This document shows positions 1 to 7,823 of a DNA stretch of 30,243 nucleotides, in pieces. Source of the stretch: an uncultured Clostridia bacterium (GTDB taxonomy: Bacteria > Bacillota > Clostridia > Oscillospirales > Oscillospiraceae). Under the pieces are notes generated by a model, which did no database searches, was not told the DNA's origin, and saw only the letters and a program-made list of their open reading frames with translations. Numbering within the stretch: position 1 is the stretch's first letter; each line of letters opens with the position of its first letter. The DNA lies in the NCBI GenBank assembly GCA_946187475.1, contig CAMHRJ010000001.1, forward strand, positions 1 to 30,243, given 5' to 3'. A program made the translations under genes and the position numbers.

Positions 1-217
1 GGGCGTGCTGACCTCGGAGCAAAAGGCCGACGCGATCACAAACCTGCTGCAGGGCGTGCACCACGGACAGTCCGTGGGGCTGCTGCTGGTGATGACCGTG
101 CTCCCCTGCGCGCTGATGTTCGCGTCCTATGTACTTTACAAAAAGCGTTATAAGCTGGACGAGGCGGAATATGACCGCATCTGCGCCCAGCTGGAGCAGA
201 GAAAGGCGGCAGTATGA
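1..217 (+). CDS. C-terminal end of an MFS/GPH-type transporter (partial)
   Basis: This is the last ~72 residues of a gene whose start lies left of the window. It shows one hydrophobic segment (SVGLLLVMTVLPCALMFAS) and then a cytoplasmic tail with YKLDEAEYDRICAQLEQR. A Y-x-L-[DN]-E-x-x-Y-x-x-I-x-x-x-L tail is usual at the end of glycoside-pentoside-hexuronide:cation symporters, so a sugar or glycoside symporter is the best guess. The stop codon overlaps the start of the next gene (ATGA), so transporter and deacetylase are translationally coupled. The substrate cannot be judged from this fragment. Confidence 0.6.
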   Translation, partial: GVLTSEQKADAITNLLQGVHHGQSVGLLLVMTVLPCALMFASYVLYKKRYKLDEAEYDRICAQLEQRKAAV

Positions 218-984
218 GCATCACAAAAACGGTATTGAACATCCTGGCCCCGCTGCCAAAGATCGAGGATTATGACCGGTTTCTCTTCATCGGCCCCCAC
301 CCGGACGACATTGAGATCGGCGCCGGCGCCACGGCGGCAAAGCTCGCCGCCATGGGAAAGCAGGTGACCTTCCTCATCTGCACCGACGGGCGCTACGGAC
401 TCACCAACGCGCCGGCAGGCATGACGCCGGAGGCGCTCATCCCCCTGCGGCAGCAGGAATCCCTGGCGTCCGCCGCCGCGCTGGGCGTGACCGACGTGCG
501 GTTTCTGCCCTTTGAGGACGGCGGCTTCTACGACCCCGAGGAGCTGACCCGCGCCATGGCCCAGGTAGTGGGCGAAGTGCAGCCCCAGGTGCTCTTCGCG
601 CCGGACCCCTGCGTCAGCAGTGAGTGCCACGTGGACCATCTCCGCACGGGCGAATGCGCCCGGCGGGTGGTCTTCGCGGCCCACTCCGCCCCGGTCATGG
701 GGCGCCTTGGCGCGAAAAGCGCCCCCGTGGAGGCCATCGCCTATTACATGACGGCGAAGCCCAACCGCTTCGTGGGCGTCAGAGGCTTTTTCGAGCGGCA
801 GAAAGCGGCACTGGCCTGCCACGCAAGCCAGTTTCCCGAAAACTGCGGCGCCACGCGGACCCTGCATTTTTACCTGAAGCTGCGGGCCATCGATTTCGGC
901 CTGCGCACCGGGAAGGGCAAGGCCGAGGGCTTCCGCCTGCTGGACGCGACGCACATGCACTGTTTGCCCGAGGCAGACGGATAA
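214..984 (+). CDS. PIG-L/LmbE-family zinc-dependent N-deacetylase
   Basis: The 256-residue product is a typical length for PIG-L/LmbE deacetylases, which remove N-acetyl groups from sugars such as GlcNAc conjugates. The N-terminal metal motif PHPDDIEIGAG lies at residues 28-38 (His29, Asp31, Asp32). The second motif HVDH lies at 139-142, within a stretch resembling the family HxDH pattern, and supplies the further zinc ligand. There is no signal peptide, so the enzyme is probably cytoplasmic. It overlaps the upstream transporter by 4 nt (ATGA) and is followed by a hairpin terminator. The context suggests deacetylation of an imported amino-sugar compound. The family call is firm; the substrate is unknown. 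Confidence 0.85.
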   Translation: MSITKTVLNILAPLPKIEDYDRFLFIGPHPDDIEIGAGATAAKLAAMGKQVTFLICTDGRYGLTNAPAGMTPEALIPLRQQESLASAAALGVTDVRFLPFEDGGFYDPEELTRAMAQVVGEVQPQVLFAPDPCVSSECHVDHLRTGECARRVVFAAHSAPVMGRLGAKSAPVEAIAYYMTAKPNRFVGVRGFFERQKAALACHASQFPENCGATRTLHFYLKLRAIDFGLRTGKGKAEGFRLLDATHMHCLPEADG

Positions 985-1000
985 AGACCCAAAACAGCGA

Positions 1001-1036
1001 CCGCCCCGCACGAAAAACGTGCGGGGCGGATGGTTT
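1001..1036. terminator. Bidirectional terminator between the deacetylase and nhaC
   Basis: A perfect 12-bp stem (1001-1012 with 1018-1029; CCGCCCCGCACG arm) closes an AAAAA loop. On the plus strand TGGTTTTTATTTT follows. It sits between two genes that converge on it, so it probably ends both transcripts. Confidence 0.8.
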
Positions 1037-2362
1037 TTATTTTACTTTCTTCTCGGGGATGAGATAGATGAACACCAGAGAGCTGACCAGCAGCAAAAAC
1101 GGGTAGAAGAGGTTCGGAATCACATCGAAGGCCGAGAGTCCGTGGCCCATTTCGTTGGCGGCCGAGAGGGCCACCAGCATCTGGGCGCCGTAAGGGATGA
1201 TGCCCTGGAACACGCAGGAGAAGGTGTCCAGCAGGGACGCGGTCTTGCGCTTGGAAATGCCGTAGCGCTCCGCCATCTGGGCGGCGATGGGGTTGGCCAT
1301 GACGATGGCCACGGTGTTGTTGGCGGTGGCGATGTCCATGGCGCCCACCAGCAGGCCCATGCCCAGCTGGCCGCCCTTGCGGCCCTTGAAGACCTTCAGG
1401 ATGCCGTTTAAGAGCGCCTCAAAGCCGCCGTGCTCCCGAATCAGGGCGCAGATGGCCGCCACCAGGATGGCCACCATGGTGGTCTCGAACATGCCGGCAG
1501 CGCCGCTGCCCATGCTGGACAGGAGCTCCGTGGCGGGAATGGCGCCGGTGGCCAGCATGATGACAGCGCCGGAGAGAATGCCCGCCAGCAGCACCACAAA
1601 GACATTCACGCCCGCCAGGCCGCCCAGCAGCACCAGCACATAGGGGATGATCTGGATGAGGTTATAGGGCTTCAGCTCCATGGCCCCGATGCCCGCCCAC
1701 AGGCTCAGCACCAGGATCAGCACCAGCGTCACCAGGGCCGCCGGGAGGGCGATGGCGAAGTTTTCCCGGAACTTGTCCTTCATGTCGCAGCCCTGACCGT
1801 TGCAGGCGGCGATGGTGGTGTCGGAGATGAAGGAGAGGTTGTCGCCGAACATGGCGCCGCCCATGACGGAGGCGATGCACAGCGGCAGGGAAAAGCCGGA
1901 GGCGTCCGCCGCGGCCACGGCGATGGGCGTGATGAGCGTGATGGTGCCCACGCTGGTGCCCATGGCGGTGGAGACGAAGCAGCTGACCACGAACAGCACC
2001 GCCACGGCGTAGCGAGCGGGGATGATGGACAGCATGAAGTAGGCCACGCTCTCGGCGCTGCCCCGACCCACGACGCCCACGAAGATGCCGGCCTCCATGA
2101 AGATCAGGATCATGGTCACGATGTTCTGATCGCCGATGCCCCGGCCCATGACGGCCAGCTTCTTGTCAAAGGACAGGCTGCGGTTCTGCAGGCAGGCCAC
2201 CAGCAGCGCCGCCAGAAAGATCACCACGATGGGAATGTTATAAAACCCCATGGGGATCTTGAGCACATATTCAAACAGGATGCCCAGGCCCAGATAGAGC
2301 ACCAGAAACACGCCGATGGGAAGCAGCGCGGCGGGGTTGGAGCGGATTTTCGTTTCGTTCAT
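1037..2362 (-). CDS. nhaC: NhaC-family Na+/H+ antiporter
   Basis: A 441-residue polytopic membrane protein with about 11-12 hydrophobic segments. Diagnostic of the NhaC family is the GGAMFGDNLSFISDTTI stretch at 168-184, preceded by the Ser/Thr/Gly-rich segment STAMGTSVGTITLITPIAVA at 131-150. NhaC-type carriers exchange sodium (or in relatives malate/lactate or other organic acids) across the cytoplasmic membrane. The gene is transcribed alone, with a good sigma-A promoter at 2448-2476 and an ~80-nt leader that holds a perfect hairpin. It converges with the PIG-L gene and diverges from the M32 peptidase. An organic-acid exchanger of the same family is the main alternative. Confidence 0.88.
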   Translation of the reverse strand: MNETKIRSNPAALLPIGVFLVLYLGLGILFEYVLKIPMGFYNIPIVVIFLAALLVACLQNRSLSFDKKLAVMGRGIGDQNIVTMILIFMEAGIFVGVVGRGSAESVAYFMLSIIPARYAVAVLFVVSCFVSTAMGTSVGTITLITPIAVAAADASGFSLPLCIASVMGGAMFGDNLSFISDTTIAACNGQGCDMKDKFRENFAIALPAALVTLVLILVLSLWAGIGAMELKPYNLIQIIPYVLVLLGGLAGVNVFVVLLAGILSGAVIMLATGAIPATELLSSMGSGAAGMFETTMVAILVAAICALIREHGGFEALLNGILKVFKGRKGGQLGMGLLVGAMDIATANNTVAIVMANPIAAQMAERYGISKRKTASLLDTFSCVFQGIIPYGAQMLVALSAANEMGHGLSAFDVIPNLFYPFLLLVSSLVFIYLIPEKKVK

Positions 2363-2401
2363 CGGTTTCTTCCTTCTTCCAAAGTATCAATGACGCGCCA
2401 A

Positions 2402-2426
2402 AGCGGAGACCGTTTCGGTCTCCGCT
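2402..2426 (-). promoter_or_regulatory. Hairpin in the nhaC 5' leader
   Basis: A perfect 11-bp inverted repeat (2402-2412 with 2416-2426, arm AGCGGAGACCG) with a 3-nt loop lies ~40 nt upstream of the nhaC start and downstream of its promoter. No T-tract follows on the minus strand, so it is not an intrinsic terminator in that direction. It could be an operator, an RNA-stability element or part of a leader switch. Confidence 0.5.
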
Positions 2427-2447
2427 CCGGTTTTGAGCGACTGGAAC

Positions 2448-2476
2448 AGTATAGGAAAAAACCCTCATTTTGTCAA
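2448..2476 (-). promoter_or_regulatory. Sigma-A promoter for nhaC
   Basis: On the minus strand a perfect -35 TTGACA (2471-2476) and a -10 TATACT (2448-2453) are separated by exactly 17 bp. Transcription would start near 2441. Confidence 0.8.
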
Positions 2477-2524
2477 GTAACAAACCCATCCCAACTGCGA
2501 GGGATGCCGATTCCAAAATCCCGC

Positions 2525-2553
2525 TTTACTTTCCGCCCGTTCTGCCTTACAAT
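2525..2553 (+). promoter_or_regulatory. Candidate promoter for the M32 carboxypeptidase gene
   Basis: TTTACT (2525-2530) and TACAAT (2548-2553) are spaced by 17 bp, ~30 nt upstream of the peptidase start. The -10 is good and the -35 is 4/6. Confidence 0.55.
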
Positions 2554-2583
2554 ACTTCCGAACCAACGAAAGGAGCATGCATC

Positions 2584-4089
2584 ATGACCAATTCCGAGCG
2601 CCTGCAGGCGCTGTTTGCCCATCTGGACGAGATCGAGGCCTATTTCCGGGTCCTCGGCAAGGTGAATTTCGACATGTCCTGCTGCGCCCCGCCGGAGGGC
2701 ATGGCCAAGGCCGGCGAGGACATGGCCATCCTGGGAAAGCAGGTCTACGCCCTGACCCACGACCCTGCCTACATCGAGCTGCTCACCGCCCTTCACGAAG
2801 ACGGCGAGGGGCTGACCCCCGTGCAGAAGAAGGCCGTGGAGCATCTCTATGAGCGCTGGGCCCGGGAGAAGAACATCTCCCCGGAACTGAGCTTCGAGAT
2901 GGACATGGCGGCCAGCCACTCCTACAGCGACTGGCTGGAGGCCAAGCAGGCGGCGGATTTCTCCAAGTTCCGGGATTCTCTGGAGGCCCTGATCCGCTAC
3001 CAGCGCATGCAGATCGACCTGCGGGATGCCCACCCGGCGGGCTACTACAACACCTGCCTGGACGACAACGAAAAGGGCGGCAGCGAAGCGCAGCTGGACG
3101 CCTTCTTCGCGGCTCTGAAGGCCCGGATCGTTCCGCTGGTGCAGCGCATCGCCCAAGACGGCAAGTCCATCCGCGAGGACTTCATGACCCGGCCGGTGTC
3201 CATCCCCCAGCAGGAGGCCTTCTCCCGCTGGCTGCTGGAGCTGGAGGGCCTGCGGTCCACGGCTTTGGTGCTCATGACCACGGAGCACCCCTTCACCACC
3301 AACTTCGGGCCCAAAGACGTGCGCGTGACGACCCATTATTACGAGGAGAACTTCATCTCCAACATCTTCTCCACCCTCCACGAGGGCGGCCACGCCCTGT
3401 TCATGCAGAATGAGCCGGAGGAGGTCTACGAAAACCACTGCGCGGACAACATGACCAACGCCATGCACGAGACGATCTCCCGGTTTTTCGAGAACATCGT
3501 AGGCCGCAGTGAGGGCTTTGTGCACTACATTTTCCCCAAGCTCCGGGAGCTCACCGGTGACACCTTCGCCGACGTGACGGAGCGGGAGCTCTACGAGGCA
3601 GTGAACGTGGCCCGGCCCAGCCTGATCCGCATCGAGGCGGACGAGCTGACCTACTGCCTGCATATCCTGGTGCGGTATGAGCTGGAGAAGGCCTTCATCA
3701 ACGGGGACATCTCCGTGGATGAGATCCCCGCCATGTGGAACGCAAAGTACAAGGAATATCTCGGTCTTGACGTGCCCGACGACGCCCGGGGCTGCCTCCA
3801 GGACGTGCACTGGACGGGCTACGGCTTCGGCTACTTCCCCAGCTACGCCCTGGGCAACGCCTACGGCGCCCAGATCCTCCACCGGATGGAGCAGGATTTC
3901 GACGTGAACGCCGCCCTGCGCGCCGGCGATCTGGGCAAAATCGGCACATGGCTGAAGGAGAAGGTCTTCTCCATCGCCTCCCTCACCACCCCGGACGAAT
4001 GGATTCGCGCCATCACCGGCGAGAGCCTGAACCCGGATTACTACCTGGATTATCTGGAGCGGAAATTCGCAGAGGTCTACGACCTGTAA
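2584..4089 (+). CDS. M32 family (Taq-type) metallocarboxypeptidase
   Basis: A 501-residue cytoplasmic peptidase, the normal length for family M32, which removes C-terminal residues from peptides. The zinc site is HEGGH at 266-270 (His266, Glu267, His270). The downstream HETISRFFEN from His295 corresponds to the family HES/HET motif carrying the third ligand. Near the C-terminus, LQDVHWTGYGFGYFPSY matches the family signature for the HW-GxxGYFP region, and IRIEADELTY matches the conserved I-R-x-x-A-D segment. The ATG at 2584 is preferred because AAAGGAG lies 8-9 nt upstream; an in-frame start further upstream adds ~38 residues with no family match. It is a single-gene unit ending in a hairpin. 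Confidence 0.92.
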   Translation: MTNSERLQALFAHLDEIEAYFRVLGKVNFDMSCCAPPEGMAKAGEDMAILGKQVYALTHDPAYIELLTALHEDGEGLTPVQKKAVEHLYERWAREKNISPELSFEMDMAASHSYSDWLEAKQAADFSKFRDSLEALIRYQRMQIDLRDAHPAGYYNTCLDDNEKGGSEAQLDAFFAALKARIVPLVQRIAQDGKSIREDFMTRPVSIPQQEAFSRWLLELEGLRSTALVLMTTEHPFTTNFGPKDVRVTTHYYEENFISNIFSTLHEGGHALFMQNEPEEVYENHCADNMTNAMHETISRFFENIVGRSEGFVHYIFPKLRELTGDTFADVTERELYEAVNVARPSLIRIEADELTYCLHILVRYELEKAFINGDISVDEIPAMWNAKYKEYLGLDVPDDARGCLQDVHWTGYGFGYFPSYALGNAYGAQILHRMEQDFDVNAALRAGDLGKIGTWLKEKVFSIASLTTPDEWIRAITGESLNPDYYLDYLERKFAEVYDL

Positions 4090-4109
4090 GCATCGGAATC
4101 CACACAAAG

Positions 4110-4139
4110 ATCGGAGCAGGTCCCCGGACCTGCTCCGAT
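4110..4139. terminator. Bidirectional hairpin between the M32 gene and the dlt-like operon
   Basis: A 13-14-bp perfect stem (4110-4122 with 4127-4139, arm ATCGGAGCAGGTC) has a tiny CCCG loop. On the minus strand TCTTTGTG follows, a modest U-tract; on the plus strand the tract is weak. It sits between convergent genes and most plausibly ends the dlt-like operon. Confidence 0.65.
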
Positions 4140-4170
4140 TGCTCATGTTTGCAGATATGGAATTGTCCGA

Positions 4171-6018
4171 TCAATCCGCCGTCCGGCTCAGATAGGCGAG
4201 AATCTGCTCGTCGGTGGTCTCCGGGCCCACATTGATGCGCCCCAGGTCGATCAGCGACTGGGGAAGCCCCTGCACGATGGTGTTGACCCGGCTCTCGTCG
4301 GTGGTCAGGGTGCAGCGGTAGCCGGCTTCCTTCAAGATCACGTCCGTGATGGTCTCATGGTAGCCCCGGGGAAAGGCCAGAACGTTGGGCGCCGGCAGAC
4401 CAAAGCGCTGAAAGACTTCGTTCTGCTGCTGGATGTCCGCCCGCAGCGCGGCGGCGTAATCCTCCTGGGACTCCTCCTCAAAGGGGACGATGGAGGACCG
4501 CACGGGGCTGTGGGACTCGTAGGCCTCCTCCTGATGCATGTCATAGGTGTGGGACTGGACGGAAACCAGCCCGTCCCGGAGGAACTCCTGGATCTCCGCC
4601 TGGCCAAAATGGGGCGTCAGGGTGAATTCCGTGTCTTTGTAATACTTCTCGTGCCCGATGGAGCAGCCGATGGCAAAGATCGTGGCGGGAATGTGCAGCT
4701 CCCGCAGAACCGGGTAGGCCTCGGTATAATTGCTGAGGTATCCGTCGTCCATGGTGATCAGCACCGGCCGCTCCGGCAGGGGCGTGCCGCGGTCCACATA
4801 GTCGATGAGGTCCTGAACCGCAACGGGATGATAGCCCGCCTCCAGCAGCAGACGCATCTGATGGGCGAAGGCCTCGGTGCTGAGGAGCGTGGATTCGCCG
4901 CCCGGGTCCGCCACAAAATGATGATACATCAAAATCGGGACCGTTTCGGTGTGCTTCCCGCCGGCCTCGGCGGCCAGGGTCCGCAGAGTTTCCGCGCTGA
5001 CGGGGCTCCCCTGCTGGCAGTACACGCCGAAGCCCGCCGGCCATTTCTCGTCGTCGGGGGCGAAGACCCGGTCCAGCACCATACGGATGGTGTCGTTGCG
5101 GGTGTGGCTGTCGTCGTAGAAATAGCGGGCGTCGAAGGTCAGCGGTGTGATCTGGAAGTTCCAGTAATCCGTCACCTGGGACAGGGCGGTATAGTATTCG
5201 TTGAGGGTCTCGTCCGTGTAGCCGCTGAGCTGACTTTCGCTGACCGGGGCCAGCACCACCAGCAGCTCCACGCCCTTTTCCGCGCACAGGGCGCGAATCT
5301 GCCCCACGGCCTCCGCGCAGGGGGAAATGTTGGTCAGAGCCTCCGCAGATTCCGCCGTGGGAAAGTCACCACCGTGGAGCGCCAGATAGTCCTCCAGCGA
5401 GCCGATGGGCTCCACGTCCCGGACCCGCTTGTCGTAGGTGCCGTCCTCCGGAACGAACACGTCAAAGGCCTGGGGCAGCAGGGTGTCCTGCCGCAGGGAG
5501 GAGAGCTTCTCCATGGAGTAGTGGGGACTGGCAAACAGGAACTTCGCCCAATAGGACGCCCGGCTCTCTCCGGAGACCGGATACCAGCCGGAATCCAGCG
5601 CGTCGGACTTCGTTTCCGGCAGATTCGCCTCGTTCAGTCCCAGCACCAGGCAGAGCTGCTTCACGTCCGGGTCCTGCTCCAGCAGCCAGGCCGCCAGCCG
5701 CAGGTCGTAGGCGCTGTCCGCGCCGTAATGAAACATGTTGTAGTAATGATGCCCGGTATAGGCGTCCAGCACCTCCGGCAGGAAGGACGCCGCGGAGGAC
5801 GACCCGATCACATAGGCGTCGAACTCGTCCAGCTTATCGGAGATGTAGACCGCCTTGCTGTTTCTGGGGTTCAGCGTCAGAGAATAGGAATCCCAGGGCA
5901 CCACCCGGTCGCCGAAGGCCTTGAAGGGGTCCACAGCATCATTGAACAAGGCCCAGACCACAAACACCAGCAGCAGCGCCGCCAGCACCATGCCGAGCCA
6001 TCGTTTTCCACTCATCAT
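4171..6018 (-). CDS. Membrane-anchored SGNH (DltD-like) protein fused to a PgaB/IcaB-like polysaccharide deacetylase
   Basis: A 615-residue, two-domain surface protein. Residues 8-26 form a signal-anchor helix. Residues ~60-320 look like an SGNH/DltD-type domain: the nucleophile motif is IGSSSAAS (Gly72-Ser75), and a D-x-x-H pair, Asp302 and His305 in YDDSH, completes a candidate triad. Residues ~360-610 are a carbohydrate-esterase-4 domain: ILMYHHF at 362-368, TMDDGY with Asp424 and Asp425, His490 and His495 in SHTYDMH, and FPRGY at 549-553. The His spacing of five matches PgaB/IcaB enzymes, which de-N-acetylate poly-GlcNAc. It is last in the operon, 8 nt after the MBOAT gene. The position and SGNH domain say it plays the DltD role; the added deacetylase domain is not part of classical DltD. 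I am sure of the CE4 domain and less sure of the N-terminal assignment. Confidence 0.8.
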   Translation of the reverse strand: MMSGKRWLGMVLAALLLVFVVWALFNDAVDPFKAFGDRVVPWDSYSLTLNPRNSKAVYISDKLDEFDAYVIGSSSAASFLPEVLDAYTGHHYYNMFHYGADSAYDLRLAAWLLEQDPDVKQLCLVLGLNEANLPETKSDALDSGWYPVSGESRASYWAKFLFASPHYSMEKLSSLRQDTLLPQAFDVFVPEDGTYDKRVRDVEPIGSLEDYLALHGGDFPTAESAEALTNISPCAEAVGQIRALCAEKGVELLVVLAPVSESQLSGYTDETLNEYYTALSQVTDYWNFQITPLTFDARYFYDDSHTRNDTIRMVLDRVFAPDDEKWPAGFGVYCQQGSPVSAETLRTLAAEAGGKHTETVPILMYHHFVADPGGESTLLSTEAFAHQMRLLLEAGYHPVAVQDLIDYVDRGTPLPERPVLITMDDGYLSNYTEAYPVLRELHIPATIFAIGCSIGHEKYYKDTEFTLTPHFGQAEIQEFLRDGLVSVQSHTYDMHQEEAYESHSPVRSSIVPFEEESQEDYAAALRADIQQQNEVFQRFGLPAPNVLAFPRGYHETITDVILKEAGYRCTLTTDESRVNTIVQGLPQSLIDLGRINVGPETTDEQILAYLSRTAD

Positions 6019-6026
6019 TCAAACCT

Positions 6027-7589
6027 CTATATGTTTTCGTACACATACGCGATGGGCGTATAGCCCACGTTGGCGTAAACACAGAACACCGCCAGCAGCA
6101 GCGCAAGGAACATCAGCGCAAACTGCACGCCCCACGGTCGCTCGGTGATCCAGCGGCTGACCCGGACCCCGCGCTCCTGGGCGAGACTGACGGCAAGCAG
6201 CACCGCGCAGGCCAGGCCCACCTGAATCAGCAGCGGCATGGTGAGCCCCAGGCCATGGAGCATCTCGGCCGAAACGGCAGAGAATCCGGGGCGGACCAGG
6301 GTATGCTTCAGCATCCGCAGGGCGGACATGAGCGAGGTCGCCCGGGAGAAATAGCGCCCCACGATCACCAGCAGATTGGTCCGCAGGATGCCGAACACCT
6401 GCATCAGACGGTCCTTTCGCAGCAGGGCGTAACGCTCCCGCAGGCGCGCCGCCTTCGGGACCCAGAGCAGGCCCAGAGACATCCAGAAGCCGTTCCACAT
6501 GCCATAGGCCAGATTGGAAAGGCCCGGACCCTGCCAGACGCCCACGGCCAGAAACACGATAAACGTGACCACGCAGGGCGTGGCGCGCTTCGCCAGCTCC
6601 GGCGGAAGCACCTTTCTGCACCATTTGGAAAATCGCTGAAAGCTCTTGGACAGGGCCAGGGGATAGAACAGATAGTCCTTCATCCACTCGCCCAGGGAGA
6701 TGTGCCACCGCCGCCAGAAATCCGCGAGGCTGGTGGAGAAATAGGGCTGGCGGAAGTTTTCCATCATGTGCACGCCGAAGAGCTCCGACGCGCCGCAGAC
6801 CAGATCGATGCCGCCGGAGAAGTCGCAGTACAGCTGCAGGCAATACAGCGCCGCGCCGAGGAAGGACACGACGCCGGGATAATCATAGAATCCGGAATAG
6901 ACGCTCTGGACCAGGGGCGCCAGGGCGTCCGCGATCAGGGCCTTTTTCAGGATGCCGTAGAGCATGCGCCAGACGCCGTTTTGAATGTTGGCCCAGTCGA
7001 AGTCATTGCCCCGAAACAGCTGGGGCGCCAGGTCCTGATAGCGGTTGATCGGGCCCTGGACCAGCTGCGGGAAATAAGCGGCAAACAGCGCGTAGCGCAG
7101 GAAATTGCGCTCCGCCGCCGCCTTGCCCTTGGAGACGTCGATCAGATAGGCAGAGGTCTGGAACACATAGAAGGAAATGCCCAGCGGCAGCAAAAAGGAC
7201 GGGACCGGGAGCGAAAGGTGGAACACCTGGTCCAGGGCCACGACCCAGCTGGCGGAATATTTCAGCAGCAGGAGCGACGCGAAGTTCAGCAGCAAAATCG
7301 CGGTCAGGACCGCCCGCTTTTTCCGCTTGAGCGCCTGCTTTTCCGCCTGCCGCTCCTCCCGGGTCTGGCCGGCGGGGCGGATTTTGCTCAGCCGGTCCAG
7401 CCACAGGCCGAAGCCGTAGGTCAGGACGATGGTGACCAGGAAATAGAGTCCCGCGCGCAGCCCATAGGTGAGATAAAACACCAGACTGGCCGCGAAGAGG
7501 ATCACCCAGCGGTGCTGCTTCGGCAGCAGGTAGTACAGCACCACTGCCGCCAGCAGGAAGCCGAGGAACGCCAGACTGTTAATGGACAT
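6027..7589 (-). CDS. MBOAT-family membrane acyltransferase (DltB-like) with a replaced active-site histidine
   Basis: A 520-residue protein with about 10-12 hydrophobic segments, of the AlgI/DltB group of MBOATs. Family landmarks in order are QLVQGPINRYQDL (175-187), YCDFSGGIDL (254-263, matching the usual YFDFSGYxDM) and FWRRWHISLGEWMKDYLF (291-308), with the first conserved His at 296. The second motif, normally G-x-W-H-G with the essential His, reads GVWQGP at 350-355, so Gln353 replaces it; the usual later His is Asn366. In DltB this protein moves the D-alanyl group from carrier to the extracellular face. It starts 3 nt after the carrier gene stop. The changed residue means activity cannot be assumed; either chemistry differs or the protein only channels the donor. 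Confidence 0.85.
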   Translation of the reverse strand: MSINSLAFLGFLLAAVVLYYLLPKQHRWVILFAASLVFYLTYGLRAGLYFLVTIVLTYGFGLWLDRLSKIRPAGQTREERQAEKQALKRKKRAVLTAILLLNFASLLLLKYSASWVVALDQVFHLSLPVPSFLLPLGISFYVFQTSAYLIDVSKGKAAAERNFLRYALFAAYFPQLVQGPINRYQDLAPQLFRGNDFDWANIQNGVWRMLYGILKKALIADALAPLVQSVYSGFYDYPGVVSFLGAALYCLQLYCDFSGGIDLVCGASELFGVHMMENFRQPYFSTSLADFWRRWHISLGEWMKDYLFYPLALSKSFQRFSKWCRKVLPPELAKRATPCVVTFIVFLAVGVWQGPGLSNLAYGMWNGFWMSLGLLWVPKAARLRERYALLRKDRLMQVFGILRTNLLVIVGRYFSRATSLMSALRMLKHTLVRPGFSAVSAEMLHGLGLTMPLLIQVGLACAVLLAVSLAQERGVRVSRWITERPWGVQFALMFLALLLAVFCVYANVGYTPIAYVYENI

Positions 7590-7592
7590 CCA

Positions 7593-7823
7593 TCAGTCCT
7601 CGTTCATCCGCTGCTGCACCAGATTCCAAATGGCCTCCGCGGAGTTGAAATGCTCCGGAAGCAGATCATCCGCGCTGATGGAGATGTCGAACCGGTCGTT
7701 CAGCTCTCCGACGATCATCACGATGTCCAGCGATTCCAGAAGCTCGTCGTCAATCAAATGGGTCTCCGCCCGGAAATCCACATCCGGGCAGCAGTCTTCC
7801 AGCAGTTCGTACAGTTCATCCAT
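7593..7823 (-). CDS. Acyl/peptidyl carrier protein (DltC-like)
   Basis: A 76-residue acidic carrier protein. The phosphopantetheine site is Ser31 in DDELLESLDIVM, matching the D-x-L/E-S-L-D consensus of DltC and ACP-like carriers, which load an acyl or aminoacyl group as a thioester. The four-helix pattern and length agree with DltC (about 78 residues). Its start overlaps the end of the adenylation gene by 8 nt and AGGAGA lies upstream within that gene, so the two are translationally coupled. Placed between adenylation enzyme and MBOAT, it should be the dedicated shuttle for this operon. Confidence 0.9.
   Translation of the reverse strand: MDELYELLEDCCPDVDFRAETHLIDDELLESLDIVMIVGELNDRFDISISADDLLPEHFNSAEAIWNLVQQRMNED

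Noticed and set aside
2473..4146. A 557-codon minus-strand frame opposite the M32 peptidase
   Set aside because: The sense strand encodes a full M32 enzyme with all motifs; the antisense product has no recognisable domain.
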